From Hwanghaeella grinnelliae (GTDB lineage: Bacteria > Pseudomonadota > Alphaproteobacteria > UBA8366 > Aestuariispiraceae): a stretch of DNA of 64,000 nucleotides. Of this stretch, positions 55,108-63,791 are shown piece by piece. Under the pieces are notes generated by a model, which was not told the DNA's origin, searched no databases, and saw only the letters and a program-made list of their open reading frames with translations. The first letter of the stretch is position 1. The number at the start of each line of letters is the position of its first letter. Where the stretch lies: positions 868,001-932,000 of the forward strand of contig NZ_SADE01000001.1 in assembly GCF_004005845.1 (NCBI RefSeq), in the 5' to 3' direction. A program made the position numbers and the translations under genes.

Positions 55108-56178
55108 ATGAAAGGATTGTTGGGCGTAGGGAAAGAAGTGACCTGGGGCGACATGGCGCGCCGGGCGCTCTGCGTATTCCTGACGGGCTTCCTGCTGCTC
55201 GCCGGTTTTGTGATTCTGATCGATCCTTACGACACGGTGCCGTTCTCGCTACCTTTGGATCGTGCGCCGGCATCGACGAACCAGCGCTTCTCCTATCCGG
55301 CCGTGGCCATGGACCCGACATTCGACAGTCTTGTGGTCGGAACGTCGGTTGTGCGTCTGTTGAAACCGTCGGAACTGGAAGCGACGTTGGGCGGACGTTT
55401 CGCCAATTTGGCGATGAACAGCGCCATGCCTTACGAGCAATCGCAGATACTGCAATTGTTCTTGAGGAACAGGAAGGATGTGAAGACGGTTATCTTCGGA
55501 ATCGATACCGTCTGGTGCGGGCAGAAAGCCTCCCCGAAGCTCACGTCACGGCCGTTTCCACCCTGGTTGTACGACGGCAACCGTTGGAATGATGCGCTTC
55601 ATTTATTGAATCTGGAGGCCCTCGAACAAGCGGGAAGGCAACTCGGCCAATTGATGGGGGTGAGGGAGGAAAAATACCAGCGCAACGGATACGCCAATTT
55701 CCTGCCACCGCGTTCGGAATACGATCTGCAGAAAGTACGGAAGAATCTTTATCAGGACGGCAAACCGGCAGTCTTGCCGCCCGGAACGCCGCCCGCTGAT
55801 AATAACGCGGCGTTTCGCGAAAGCCTCGTCTTCCCAGACCTGGAGATTTTGCGGGGAATGGTCGCGGCTTTACCGCAAGCGACCCGGAAGATTTTCCTGG
55901 GCGCACCCGTTCATGCCATTACGATTGGATCGCCGGGCAGCCGCGCGGAAGCAATCTGGCAGGAATGTATGTCCCGGATCGCACAAATCGGCGCTGAATA
56001 CGGCAATGCCTATGTGCTCGACTTCAAGCTCCGTTCCGATATCACAGTGACGGATCGGAATTACTGGGACCCGCTGCATTTCAGAACGGATACCGCCTCC
56101 CGGATCGTTCGCTTGGTCGGCGAGGGAGTTATGGCAGGGCGATCGACGAACCCAGCCTTCAGATATGTCACGCCTTGA
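55108..56178 (+). CDS. SGNH-like acyl-transfer partner of the MBOAT protein
   Basis: Protein of 356 residues with one N-terminal membrane helix (about 18-38, RALCVFLTGFLLLAGFVILID) and a large periplasmic domain. A GTS nucleophile-like segment (DSLVVGTSVVRLLKP) and a C-terminal Asp-x-x-His (WDPLHFRTD) resemble the Ser-Asp-His arrangement of AlgJ/AlgX or DltD-type proteins. The ATG at 55108 is 22 bases after the MBOAT stop. I infer that it completes acyl transfer to the final acceptor. The match is to the fold pattern; the exact family is uncertain. Confidence 0.7.
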   Translation: MKGLLGVGKEVTWGDMARRALCVFLTGFLLLAGFVILIDPYDTVPFSLPLDRAPASTNQRFSYPAVAMDPTFDSLVVGTSVVRLLKPSELEATLGGRFANLAMNSAMPYEQSQILQLFLRNRKDVKTVIFGIDTVWCGQKASPKLTSRPFPPWLYDGNRWNDALHLLNLEALEQAGRQLGQLMGVREEKYQRNGYANFLPPRSEYDLQKVRKNLYQDGKPAVLPPGTPPADNNAAFRESLVFPDLEILRGMVAALPQATRKIFLGAPVHAITIGSPGSRAEAIWQECMSRIAQIGAEYGNAYVLDFKLRSDITVTDRNYWDPLHFRTDTASRIVRLVGEGVMAGRSTNPAFRYVTP

Positions 56179-56344
56179 TCGGCGAAGATGGCCATCTGCC
56201 CTGCTTGTGGGACCCGCTTTCCAAATCGCCTTCGTGCGCTAGTATCTCCGTCATGTGTGCCGCATATGGGTACCTGCAGAACAATTTGACCGGCCGTCCG
56301 CGTGGACGATGCCGGGATTGGAACAAACAGACAGGGAAATGGTT

Positions 56345-57820
56345 ATGAAAATCAGTTTCGCGGAAAAAGCCTCACCGAAATCCGGCGCCGTCGTCGTCGG
56401 CGTGGAAGAAGGCAAAAAACTGACCCCCTCCGCCCAGGAACTGGAAAAGGCATCCGGCGGCGCTCTCTCACGCGCCATGAAGGCCAGTTCGTTTACCGGA
56501 AAGAAGGGACAGTCCCTGCAGATTGCGGCGCCCGCGAATGTTGCCGCGGATCGGATCGTTCTGGTGGGCCTCGGCAAGGGCCTCACGGATTTGGATTTCC
56601 AAAGCATGGGCGGCAACCTCGTGCCGGCCTTGAACGCTGCCGGGGACAAGGAAGCTGTCGTCTATGTCGATGGCGGGGCCGACGTTCTGGCCGAGGCGGC
56701 CGCTAATATCGGCGCGGGCCTGTTGATGCGCAGCTACCGGTTCGACCGATACCGCACGAAGGAAACGGCGGATCAAAAACCGACCTTGAAAAAGGCGACG
56801 ATCGTGGTGAGCGGCGCGGCAGCCGCCCGGAAGGCGTTCAAGCCGCTGGAAGCGGTGGCCGAAGGCGTGAACCTGACCCGCGATCTGGTTTCCGAACCGC
56901 CCAATGTTCTCCACCCGGAGAGTTTCGCCGAAGAAGCAGCGAAGCTGGCTGAGATCGGCATCACCGTTGAGATCCTGAACGAAAAGAAGATGGAAAAGCT
57001 CGGCATGCATTCGCTGCTGGGCGTCGGTCTGGGATCGGCCCGGGAAAGCCGTTTGGTGGTGATGCACTGGAACGGTGCGGCGAGTAACAGCCGTCCGGTC
57101 GCTTTCGTCGGCAAGGGGGTCACCTTCGATACCGGCGGCATCTCGCTGAAGCCGGGCCCCGGCATGGAAGACATGAAATGGGACATGGGCGGGGCCGGCG
57201 TGGTCACCGGTCTGATGAAGGCCCTGGCGTTGCGCAAGGCGAAGGTGAATGTCATCGGCGTATTGGGCCTTGTCGAAAACATGCCCGATGGCGCGGCACA
57301 GCGGCCGGGCGACATCGTGACCTCGATGTCCGGGCAGACCATCGAAATCCACAACACGGATGCCGAAGGCCGCTTGGTGCTGGCCGATGCGCTTTGGTAT
57401 ACGCAGGACAAGTACAAGCCGCGCCTGATGATCGATCTCGCGACCTTGACCGGGGCGATCATTATCGCGCTGGGCCATGAATATGCGGGCTTCTTCTCCA
57501 ATGATGACGATATCTCCGCCATGCTGAGCGCGGCGGGCGAAGCAACGGGGGAGAAGGTGTGGCGCCTTCCCTTGGCCGAGGCCTATGACAACCAATTGAA
57601 GACCGATGGCGCGGATATGAAGAATATCGGTGGTCGTGCGGCCGGCTCGATCACGGCGGCGCAGTTCCTGCAGCGCTTCGTGAACAAGGTTCCGTGGGCG
57701 CATTTGGATATCGCCGGGGTGACTTGGTCCAGCAAGGACGCACCGACGGTGCCAAAAGGGGCGACGGCCTTCGGTGTCCGACTGCTCGACAAGTTCGTCG
57801 CGGACAATTACGAAAAATAG
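56345..57820 (+). CDS. pepA: Leucyl aminopeptidase (M17)
   Basis: Cytosolic hexameric aminopeptidase, 491 residues, with two catalytic metals. The N-terminal domain is followed by the catalytic domain with metal ligands in FVGKGVTFDTGGISLKP (Lys and Asp) and EIHNTDAEGRLVLADAL (Asp and Glu). The PepA signature NTDAEGRL is intact. The ATG at 56345 follows AGGGAAATGG; earlier starts are not conserved. holC follows 31 bases downstream, the usual order in proteobacteria. Confidence 0.95.
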   Translation: MKISFAEKASPKSGAVVVGVEEGKKLTPSAQELEKASGGALSRAMKASSFTGKKGQSLQIAAPANVAADRIVLVGLGKGLTDLDFQSMGGNLVPALNAAGDKEAVVYVDGGADVLAEAAANIGAGLLMRSYRFDRYRTKETADQKPTLKKATIVVSGAAAARKAFKPLEAVAEGVNLTRDLVSEPPNVLHPESFAEEAAKLAEIGITVEILNEKKMEKLGMHSLLGVGLGSARESRLVVMHWNGAASNSRPVAFVGKGVTFDTGGISLKPGPGMEDMKWDMGGAGVVTGLMKALALRKAKVNVIGVLGLVENMPDGAAQRPGDIVTSMSGQTIEIHNTDAEGRLVLADALWYTQDKYKPRLMIDLATLTGAIIIALGHEYAGFFSNDDDISAMLSAAGEATGEKVWRLPLAEAYDNQLKTDGADMKNIGGRAAGSITAAQFLQRFVNKVPWAHLDIAGVTWSSKDAPTVPKGATAFGVRLLDKFVADNYEK

Positions 57821-57851
57821 GGGCGCCAACAACTGGCGACTGTCTCACACC

Positions 57852-58325
57852 GTGCCGGAAATTCGCTTCTATCATCTGACCAAGAAGTCCCTGGAGGAGG
57901 CCTTGCCCGATTTGCTCGGGCGAAGCCTCGACCGGGGATGGCGGGCCGTCGTGAAGGCCCGTTCCGATGAACGGACGGAGTCGTTGAACCAGCATCTTTG
58001 GACTTTCGACGACAGGGCATTCCTGCCGCATGGCAGCGACAAGGACGGCCGGCCCGGCCTTCAGCCGATCTGGCTGACCACGGAGGATGAGAACCCCAAC
58101 GGGGCCCAAGTCCTGTTCCTTGCCGATGGGGCGGATACCGCGAACAGCGGCTTGTTCGAGACCGTGTGCGTTCTTTTCGACGGGCGTGACGACGAAGCGG
58201 TCGCGCGGGCCCGGGGCCAATGGACGGCGTTCAAGGATGCGGGACATCCGATGACCTATTGGCAGCAGAACGAGCGCGGCGGATGGGAAAAGAAACAGGA
58301 GACCGCCGGCGACGGCGGTGCCTGA
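57852..58325 (+). CDS. holC: DNA polymerase III chi subunit
   Basis: HolC/chi, 157 residues, links the clamp-loader complex to single-stranded DNA-binding protein. The sequence opens PEIRFYHLTKKSLEEALPDLLGR. Core motifs are WTFDDRAFLPHGS, PIWLTTEDENPNGAQVLFL and FETVCVLFDGRDDEAVARAR. The start is a GTG at 57852 by alignment, without an obvious ribosome site, so coupling to pepA is likely. An AAGCGCCC/GGGCGTT hairpin 16 bases past the stop is a weak terminator candidate. Confidence 0.92.
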   Translation: MPEIRFYHLTKKSLEEALPDLLGRSLDRGWRAVVKARSDERTESLNQHLWTFDDRAFLPHGSDKDGRPGLQPIWLTTEDENPNGAQVLFLADGADTANSGLFETVCVLFDGRDDEAVARARGQWTAFKDAGHPMTYWQQNERGGWEKKQETAGDGGA

Positions 58326-58426
58326 CGGCTACGGCATTGTAAGCGCCCCATTATTAAGGGCGTTGTTGAGTTTTCAGTCTTCCAATGCGTCTACCTAGGC
58401 GCCAGAAAATCGATGGAGTTTGAAAC

Positions 58427-58885
58427 GTGCGTTTCCAAACCGGGGCGGTCACCATCTGGAACTTTGCGATGCTGGCAGGCGCATGCCTGTTCTGTATTTC
58501 GTCCGTCATCGCGACAGCGGTTCACGCGCAACCGATGTGGCGGGACGCGAAGCAATGGCAATGCATTCAGGATGAGTTTGAGGCGGCTTGCGGCGGCCGT
58601 TTCGAACGGCAATGTCGGACGCAGGAACCCCGCAAGTTGGAAAACCTGATTTTCGATTTCGATGAGAACATGGTGATCATCGAGGATACGTTGGGTAAAA
58701 GCTATATTCCCCTGGCAGCACGGACGGTCGACCGGCGGGGTGAGATCACGACGATTCTATATGGTGAGGCGGGCAGTACCGTCATGCAGTATAGCGGCGG
58801 TTTTGCGGTGTCGATGTCGACACCGCCCGGTGGCGGCGCCGCGCTGCTGCGTTTCTATTCCTGCCTGCCTTACACGCCGGAATAG
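58427..58885 (+). CDS. Unrecognised secreted protein
   Basis: Protein of 152 residues with a long signal peptide (about 1-34, cleavage after VHA). The mature part has four early cysteines (WQCIQDEFEAACGGRFERQCRTQE) and one near the C-terminus. A beta-rich middle (LIFDFDENMVIIEDTLGKSY) is followed by STPPGGGAALLRFYSCLPY. The GTG at 58427 follows GGAGTTTGAAAC. I do not recognise a family. It lies alone after holC and converges with the ABC-F gene. Confidence 0.65.
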   Translation: MRFQTGAVTIWNFAMLAGACLFCISSVIATAVHAQPMWRDAKQWQCIQDEFEAACGGRFERQCRTQEPRKLENLIFDFDENMVIIEDTLGKSYIPLAARTVDRRGEITTILYGEAGSTVMQYSGGFAVSMSTPPGGGAALLRFYSCLPYTPE

Positions 58886-58906
58886 TGTAGCGGAAATACA
58901 GGTGGG

Positions 58907-60802
58907 TCAGCCCGCGGCGCTTTCCAACTCTTCCGACAGTTCCAACCAGGCAAGTTCCGCGTCCGAGATTTCTTCTTCGACGGTGCTCAACTGTTTCTGC
59001 AGCTTGGCCAGATCGTCTGCGGGCAGGTCGTAGGTCTCCGGCGCGGCAAGTTTGTCATGCAACTTGTCCCGGTCGCGGGACCGCTTTTCCATGGTCTTTT
59101 CCAGCTCAACCAGTTTCTTCCGCAAGGGGGCGAGGACGGCGCGGGCCTCCGCCCGTGTGCGGCGCTCATCCTTCTTGCTGGCGGCGCCGTCAGCCGGTCC
59201 AAGGCCGGCTTCCTGGCGCTTCGCACGCCGCTCTTGCCGGCGTTGGTCGAACAGAAGCTGCCGGTAATCGTCCAGGTCACCGTCAAACGGCGCGCAGGTG
59301 CCGTCAGCGACCAGCCACAGCCGGTCGGCACAGGTGTTCACCAAGTGCGGGTCGTGGCTGACCAGAATGACGGCGCCTTCATATTCCGCCAACGCATGGA
59401 CCAGCGCTTGACGGGCGTCGATGTCCAAATGGTTCGTCGGTTCGTCGAGCAGCAGGACATGCGGTTTCTTGCGGCAGATGACGGCAAGGGCCAGCCGCGC
59501 CTTTTCACCGCCGGACAATTTTCCGATCTGCACATCAGCCTTGTCCTGGGCAAAGGCAAAGGCACCCAAATGGGCCCGCAGGCTTTGCTCCGTCGCCATT
59601 GGCTCCAGATCCTGCAGGTATTCTACCGCCGTTTTCCCGGCCGCCAGTTCGTCCAATTGGTTTTGTGCGAAATAGCCGACTTCCAGCTTCGACGATGCCC
59701 GGTTGCGGCCGTCCAAGACCTTAAGGCGGCGCGCCAGAAGACGCAGCAACGTGGTCTTCCCGTTTCCGTTCGCGCCCAGCAGGGCGATGCGGTCGTCCAT
59801 GTCGATCCGCAGGTTCAAGTCGCGCAGAATCGGTTTGTCCGGTTGATAGCCGATCGAAGCGTCTTCCAGCACGATCAGCGGTGGGGACAACGGGTCGGGT
59901 TTGGGCAGATTGAAAACGGTCGAGCCCTTATCGACGACGGCGGCGATCGGTTCCATCTTCTCAAGCATTTTCAGCCGGCTTTGGGCTTGCCGCGCCTTGC
60001 TCGCCTTATAGCGGAACCTGTCGACGAAGGACTGGATATGCCGTCTTTGTTCCTGCTGCTTGGAATACAGGGCCGCTTGCCGCGCTTGCTGTTCCGCCCG
60101 TGTCCGTTCGAACCGGTCATAGCCGCCCGAATATCGGGTCAGTCGGCCCTGATCCAGATGCAGAATCATTTCCGGGATGCGGTTCAACAAGCCGCGGTCA
60201 TGGCTGACCAGGACAAGACCTCTTGGATAGCTGGACAGGTAATCCTCCAGCCACAGCGAGGCTTCCAGGTCCAGATGGTTTGTCGGTTCGTCGAGCAGCA
60301 GGAAGTCGGGTTCGGAAAACAACGCGGCGGCGAGCGCCACGCGCATCTTCCAACCGCCGGAGAAGTTGTCGATGGGTTGTTGCTGGGCGTTCTCGTCAAA
60401 ACCCAGGCCGGACAGGATGATGGCGGCGCGCGACGGGGCGGAATGCGCGCCGATATCGGCCAGGCGGGTATGGATCTCGGCGATCCGGTTGGGATCGGCC
60501 GCCGTTTTCTCTTCCTCCAGCAGGGCTGTGCGTTCGACATCCGCCTCAAGCACGATGTCGAGCAGCGAGCGGTCGCCGCTGGGAACTTCCTGCGCGACCG
60601 AGCCCACACGCCGGCGGGCCGCCACGCTGATATCCCCTTCGTCGGGTGCCAATTCCCCGCGCAGCATGCGCAGCAGAGTGGATTTACCGGTCCCGTTTCT
60701 GCCGACGAGACCCACCTTCTGCCGGTCGCCGATCTGGGCGCTGGCCCTTTCGAACAGGGTTCTTCCCCCAAGGCGATAGGTTATGTCGGTAATCGTCAGC
60801 AT
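58907..60802 (-). CDS. ABC-F family ATPase (Uup/YheS-like)
   Basis: Soluble ABC-F protein of 631 residues with two ATPase domains and no membrane part; members act on the ribosome. Domain 1 has GRNGTGKS and LLLDEPTNHLDLEASLWLE. The linker is rich in Arg/Gln (YSKQQEQRRHIQSFVDRFRYKASKAR). Domain 2 has GANGNGKT, LSGGEKAR and LLLDEPTNHLDIDARQA. The C-terminal coiled coil (KKLVELEKTMEKRSRDRDKLHDK) is like that of Uup/YheS. The ATG at 60802 aligns with family starts. It is divergent from ndk. Confidence 0.9.
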   Translation of the reverse strand: MLTITDITYRLGGRTLFERASAQIGDRQKVGLVGRNGTGKSTLLRMLRGELAPDEGDISVAARRRVGSVAQEVPSGDRSLLDIVLEADVERTALLEEEKTAADPNRIAEIHTRLADIGAHSAPSRAAIILSGLGFDENAQQQPIDNFSGGWKMRVALAAALFSEPDFLLLDEPTNHLDLEASLWLEDYLSSYPRGLVLVSHDRGLLNRIPEMILHLDQGRLTRYSGGYDRFERTRAEQQARQAALYSKQQEQRRHIQSFVDRFRYKASKARQAQSRLKMLEKMEPIAAVVDKGSTVFNLPKPDPLSPPLIVLEDASIGYQPDKPILRDLNLRIDMDDRIALLGANGNGKTTLLRLLARRLKVLDGRNRASSKLEVGYFAQNQLDELAAGKTAVEYLQDLEPMATEQSLRAHLGAFAFAQDKADVQIGKLSGGEKARLALAVICRKKPHVLLLDEPTNHLDIDARQALVHALAEYEGAVILVSHDPHLVNTCADRLWLVADGTCAPFDGDLDDYRQLLFDQRRQERRAKRQEAGLGPADGAASKKDERRTRAEARAVLAPLRKKLVELEKTMEKRSRDRDKLHDKLAAPETYDLPADDLAKLQKQLSTVEEEISDAELAWLELSEELESAAG

Positions 60803-61181
60803 GACTGGATCTACATCGGTGGAACATTCCGGCCGGGTGGCCGCACAGCGGCGCATAGCATTTCCGAAGGCGGTGCGCAAAACTCATGAACATCGTGCCG
60901 GGCCCTGAAATGCGGCAAGTGACGCAGCATTGCTGCATCGCCGCGGGCTTGCGGACGGGGGCACACGGCGCTATAAGCCCGCCATCGCTGCCATGAGGAC
61001 GGCGATAGCGAAGATAGCGCGACGAAGAGTTCCTCCCGACCCCGCCGACAAGAGACCGACCTGAAGGCGCTGCTGCCTAAATGGCTAGCGATCGGTGCCT
61101 TGGCTTTACGGTGCTGCAACGGGGCTGAGAAAGAGGGACATATAGAATTGTTGAGATACGAGAGAGACGAAGAGGCATAAA
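60803..61181. other. Divergent intergenic region between the ABC-F gene and ndk
   Basis: No well-supported gene lies in these 379 bases. A GCAGCA-T-TGCTGC dyad is at 60924-60936. A possible 26-residue hydrophobic peptide frame at 60971-61051 (minus, TTG start) lacks a ribosome site and is not called. The ndk ribosome site AAGAGG is at its right end. Confidence 0.5.
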
Positions 61182-61604
61182 ATGTCAGTTGAACGGACAC
61201 TTTCCATCATCAAGCCGGACGCCACGCGTCGTAACCTGACCGGCAAGATCAACGCAATGTTCGAAGAAGCCGGCCTGCGCATCGTTGCGCAGAAGCGGAC
61301 GCGGCTTACCAAAGAACAGGCCGAGACCTTCTATGAGGTTCACAAGGAACGCGCCTTTTACGGCGAGCTCTGCGCTTTCATGACTTCCGGCCCTGTTGTC
61401 GTTCAGGTTCTGGAAGGCGAAGGCGCGATTGCGAAGAACCGTGAAGTCATGGGCGCGACCAACCCGGCCAATGCCGATGACGGTACCGTGCGCAAGCTCT
61501 ACGGCGAATCCGTCGAAGCCAATTCGGTTCATGGTTCCGACGCGCCGGAAACCGCGGCACAGGAAATTGCCTATTTCTTCGCGGGCACCGAAATCGTCGG
61601 CTAA
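61182..61604 (+). CDS. ndk: Nucleoside diphosphate kinase
   Basis: Transfers the gamma-phosphate between nucleoside tri- and diphosphates, 140 residues. The phospho-histidine is H117 in [20 protein letters not shown]. The opening [20 protein letters not shown] and the nucleotide-contact region [14 protein letters not shown] are conserved. The ATG follows AAGAGG. A strong two-way terminator lies just downstream, so it is a single-gene unit. Confidence 0.97.
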   Translation: MSVERTLSIIKPDATRRNLTGKINAMFEEAGLRIVAQKRTRLTKEQAETFYEVHKERAFYGELCAFMTSGPVVVQVLEGEGAIAKNREVMGATNPANADDGTVRKLYGESVEANSVHGSDAPETAAQEIAYFFAGTEIVG

Positions 61605-61627
61605 ACCTACAGCCTGACGGCAAAAAC

Positions 61628-61659
61628 AAAGGCGGAGCCCCATGGGTTCCGCCTTTTTT
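61628..61659. terminator. Bidirectional terminator between ndk and the small membrane protein gene
   Basis: GGCGGA-G-CCC (61631-61640) pairs with GGG-T-TCCGCC (61644-61653), giving a 10-bp stem with a 3-base loop. TTTTTT follows and AAA precedes, so it can serve both convergent genes. Confidence 0.85.
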
Positions 61660-61710
61660 GTTCGGCTAGGCACGCAAGCGGATGCCCGATGGGCCCTCCG
61701 CAATCAGGTT

Positions 61711-61842
61711 CTAGACCAGCGTTGCCGCCATGATTGCCAGCAAGATCACGATTGCGATGGACGAGATTGTGATCATCTTGCCCACGCCGCTCCAAGTTTG
61801 CAGGTTGGCTTGCGGAGCTTTTTTGAATTCCATTTCGTCCAT
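61711..61842 (-). CDS. 43-residue membrane protein, possibly aa3-type cytochrome oxidase subunit IV
   Basis: A small gene with a strong ribosome site (GGGAGA, five bases before the ATG at 61842). It encodes a polar N-terminus (MDEMEFKKAPQANLQTW) and one membrane helix (KMITISSIAIVILLAIMAAT). Size, layout and the T-W/Y before a helix resemble the bacterial aa3-type oxidase subunit IV family of alphaproteobacteria, but no oxidase genes are adjacent. The gene itself is well supported; the family is a tentative guess. Confidence 0.65.
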   Translation of the reverse strand: MDEMEFKKAPQANLQTWSGVGKMITISSIAIVILLAIMAATLV

Positions 61843-61948
61843 CGGTATCTCCCGAATCTGTCTGCCGCCGTCAACCGGCTGTCCATGCGTCCGATTTTAT
61901 GGATTTTTCGCGCGTTCTCAAGTGGTTCCGCGCGCGAAAATGTGATGA

Positions 61949-62635
61949 TCAGTCGGTTTCCGTCCAGATCATCGGGCCGGGCCGACCGTCCACCAAGGCC
62001 AATTCGCCGTCGACCGTGATCGCACCGGCCGCCAGCAGGCGCAGGGCCGCGGGATAAATGCGGTGCTCCTGCACCAGAACCCGTGCGGCCAGGCTATCCG
62101 CATCGTCATCCGGCAAGACGGGCACTTTGGCCTGGATCAGCAAGGGCCCGTCATCCAGGGCAGGGCGGACCAGGTGCACGGAACAACCATGTTCCGTCAT
62201 GCCGTCCTCCAAGGCGCGTTCATGGGTATGCAGGCCCTTGTAGGCCGGCAATAGGGAGGGATGGATGTTCAGCATCCTGTCGTGCCAGTTCCCGACGAAA
62301 CCGGGGGTAAGCACACGCATGAAGCCCGCAAGGCAGACGATGTCCACGTTGCGCGCATCGAGTTCCGCCATGATCGCCTGTTCAAAACTGGGCCGGTCCT
62401 GAAAGTCACGATGGTTCACCACCGCTGTCGCGATGCCGGCCTTGGCAGCACGCTGGAGGCCGTAGGCATCCGCGTTATTGGACAAAACAAGGACGATCCG
62501 GGCCGGTGAGTCCGGTTTCGCGCACTCGTCGATCAGCGCCTGCAGGTTCGATCCGCCGCCCGATACCAGCACGGCAACGCGTTTCTGCCCTGTGTTCCCG
62601 CCGGAGGCCTCGCTGGTTGTCCCAGTGGCCGTCAC
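61949..62635 (-). CDS. purN: Phosphoribosylglycinamide formyltransferase
   Basis: Third-step purine enzyme that uses formyl-THF to formylate GAR, 228 residues. The opening [19 protein letters not shown], the catalytic stretch [35 protein letters not shown] and the [15 protein letters not shown] Asp motif are all present. The start is a GTG that overlaps the purM stop (GTGA). About 15 extra residues precede the core. It is the second gene of purM-purN. Confidence 0.95.
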   Translation of the reverse strand: MTATGTTSEASGGNTGQKRVAVLVSGGGSNLQALIDECAKPDSPARIVLVLSNNADAYGLQRAAKAGIATAVVNHRDFQDRPSFEQAIMAELDARNVDIVCLAGFMRVLTPGFVGNWHDRMLNIHPSLLPAYKGLHTHERALEDGMTEHGCSVHLVRPALDDGPLLIQAKVPVLPDDDADSLAARVLVQEHRIYPAALRLLAAGAITVDGELALVDGRPGPMIWTETD

Positions 62636-63726
62636 GCGTCGACGCCCCGGATCGAAACGTCCTTGCCGAGGCTGTCATGGGTGACGACGCTGCCGATCGC
62701 GAAGACATCCTCGCCTGCGTCCGTCAGATCCGCTGTGATTGCTTCGGCGCGTTCCGGGTCGACGACCAAGACCATGCCGATGCCGCAGTTGAAGGTGCGG
62801 TGCATTTCGGTCGCCGAGACGCCGCCGGTCTTGGCGATCCAATTGAAGACGGGCAGGCCCGGCCAGGCGTCGCGATTCAACAGGCAGGCCAGGCCGTCCG
62901 GCATCACGCGGGGCAGGTTTTCGTAGAATCCGCCGCCAGTGATGTGGACCAAGCCATGCAGGCCGCCCGCCTTATGGACGGCCAGAACCGGTTTCACGTA
63001 AATCTTGGTCGGCGCCAGAAGGGCCTCGCCCAAAGTCTTGCCGGGTGCGAAGGGGGCGGGGGCCGCCCAATCCAGGCCGCTGATTTCCACCACCTTGCGG
63101 ACCATGGAATAGCCGTTGGAATGTACGCCGCTGGACGCAAGTCCCAGGATCATGTCGCCTTCACGGATTTCCGTACCGTCCAGCATCGCGCCGCGTTCCG
63201 CCGCGCCGACCGAGAATCCGGCCAGATCATAGTCTCCCGCGCCGTACATGCCGGGCATTTCAGCCGTCTCACCGCCGATCAGGGCGCAGCCCGCCTGACG
63301 ACACCCTTCGGCGATTCCCGTGACGACGGCTTTTCCAACCTCGACGGAGAGCTTCCCGGTGGCGAAATAGTCCAGGAAGAACAGCGGCTCCGCCCCCTGA
63401 ACGATCAGGTCGTTGACGCACATGGCGACCAAATCGATGCCGACGCCGTCGTGATTTCCTGAATCGATGGCGACTTTAAGCTTCGTGCCGACACCGTCGG
63501 TCGCCGCGACCAGGACGGGATCGTTGAAACCGGCGGCCCGCAGATCGAAAAGCCCACCGAATCCGCCGAGTTCACCGTCCGCGCCTGGGCGCGCGGTGCT
63601 CTTCGTCAGCGGTTTGATCGCGTCGACCAAGGCGTTGCCCGCATCGATATCGACGCCGGCATCCTTGTATGTCAGCCCGTTGCGGCCACGTTTGTCGTCG
63701 GTGCTGGTCGAGTCGTCGGTTGCTAT
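62632..63726 (-). CDS. purM: Phosphoribosylformylglycinamidine cyclo-ligase, apparent ATA start
   Basis: AIR synthetase of purine synthesis, about 364 residues. Family motifs are [61 protein letters not shown] and [16 protein letters not shown]. The conserved YKDAG segment lies upstream of the first usual start codon (a TTG at 63630). The frame is open back to a TAA, and the only codon with a good ribosome site (GGGAGG, five bases upstream) is ATA at 63724-63726. It would give an N-terminus beginning [26 protein letters not shown] at the Leu before TYKDAG is an alternative. A base error turning ATG to ATA is also possible. Confidence 0.9.
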   Translation of the reverse strand: MATDDSTSTDDKRGRNGLTYKDAGVDIDAGNALVDAIKPLTKSTARPGADGELGGFGGLFDLRAAGFNDPVLVAATDGVGTKLKVAIDSGNHDGVGIDLVAMCVNDLIVQGAEPLFFLDYFATGKLSVEVGKAVVTGIAEGCRQAGCALIGGETAEMPGMYGAGDYDLAGFSVGAAERGAMLDGTEIREGDMILGLASSGVHSNGYSMVRKVVEISGLDWAAPAPFAPGKTLGEALLAPTKIYVKPVLAVHKAGGLHGLVHITGGGFYENLPRVMPDGLACLLNRDAWPGLPVFNWIAKTGGVSATEMHRTFNCGIGMVLVVDPERAEAITADLTDAGEDVFAIGSVVTHDSLGKDVSIRGVDA

Positions 63727-63791
63727 GGCAGCCTCCCGTCCTTACATCTATAAAGGCGTTTCAAAAATCGTGCGGCACCATACTCATAGAC

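Noticed and set aside
53676-56178. Alginate biosynthesis locus suggested by the AlgI-like gene
   Set aside because: No alg8, alg44, algE or algD-type genes are nearby. The MBOAT/SGNH pair occurs with many polysaccharides, so alginate cannot be claimed.
56468-57832. Minus-strand open frame (454 codons) opposite pepA
   Set aside because: It is antisense to an intact aminopeptidase and its product has no family resemblance.
59057-60889. Long plus-strand open frame (610 codons) opposite the ABC-F gene
   Set aside because: It is a mirror of the ABC-F coding strand. It lacks family features, and the minus-strand gene has complete Walker motifs.
60971-61051. 26-residue hydrophobic peptide frame on the minus strand with a TTG start
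   Set aside because: It has an attractive membrane-helix-like tail but no ribosome site, and chance frames of this size are common.
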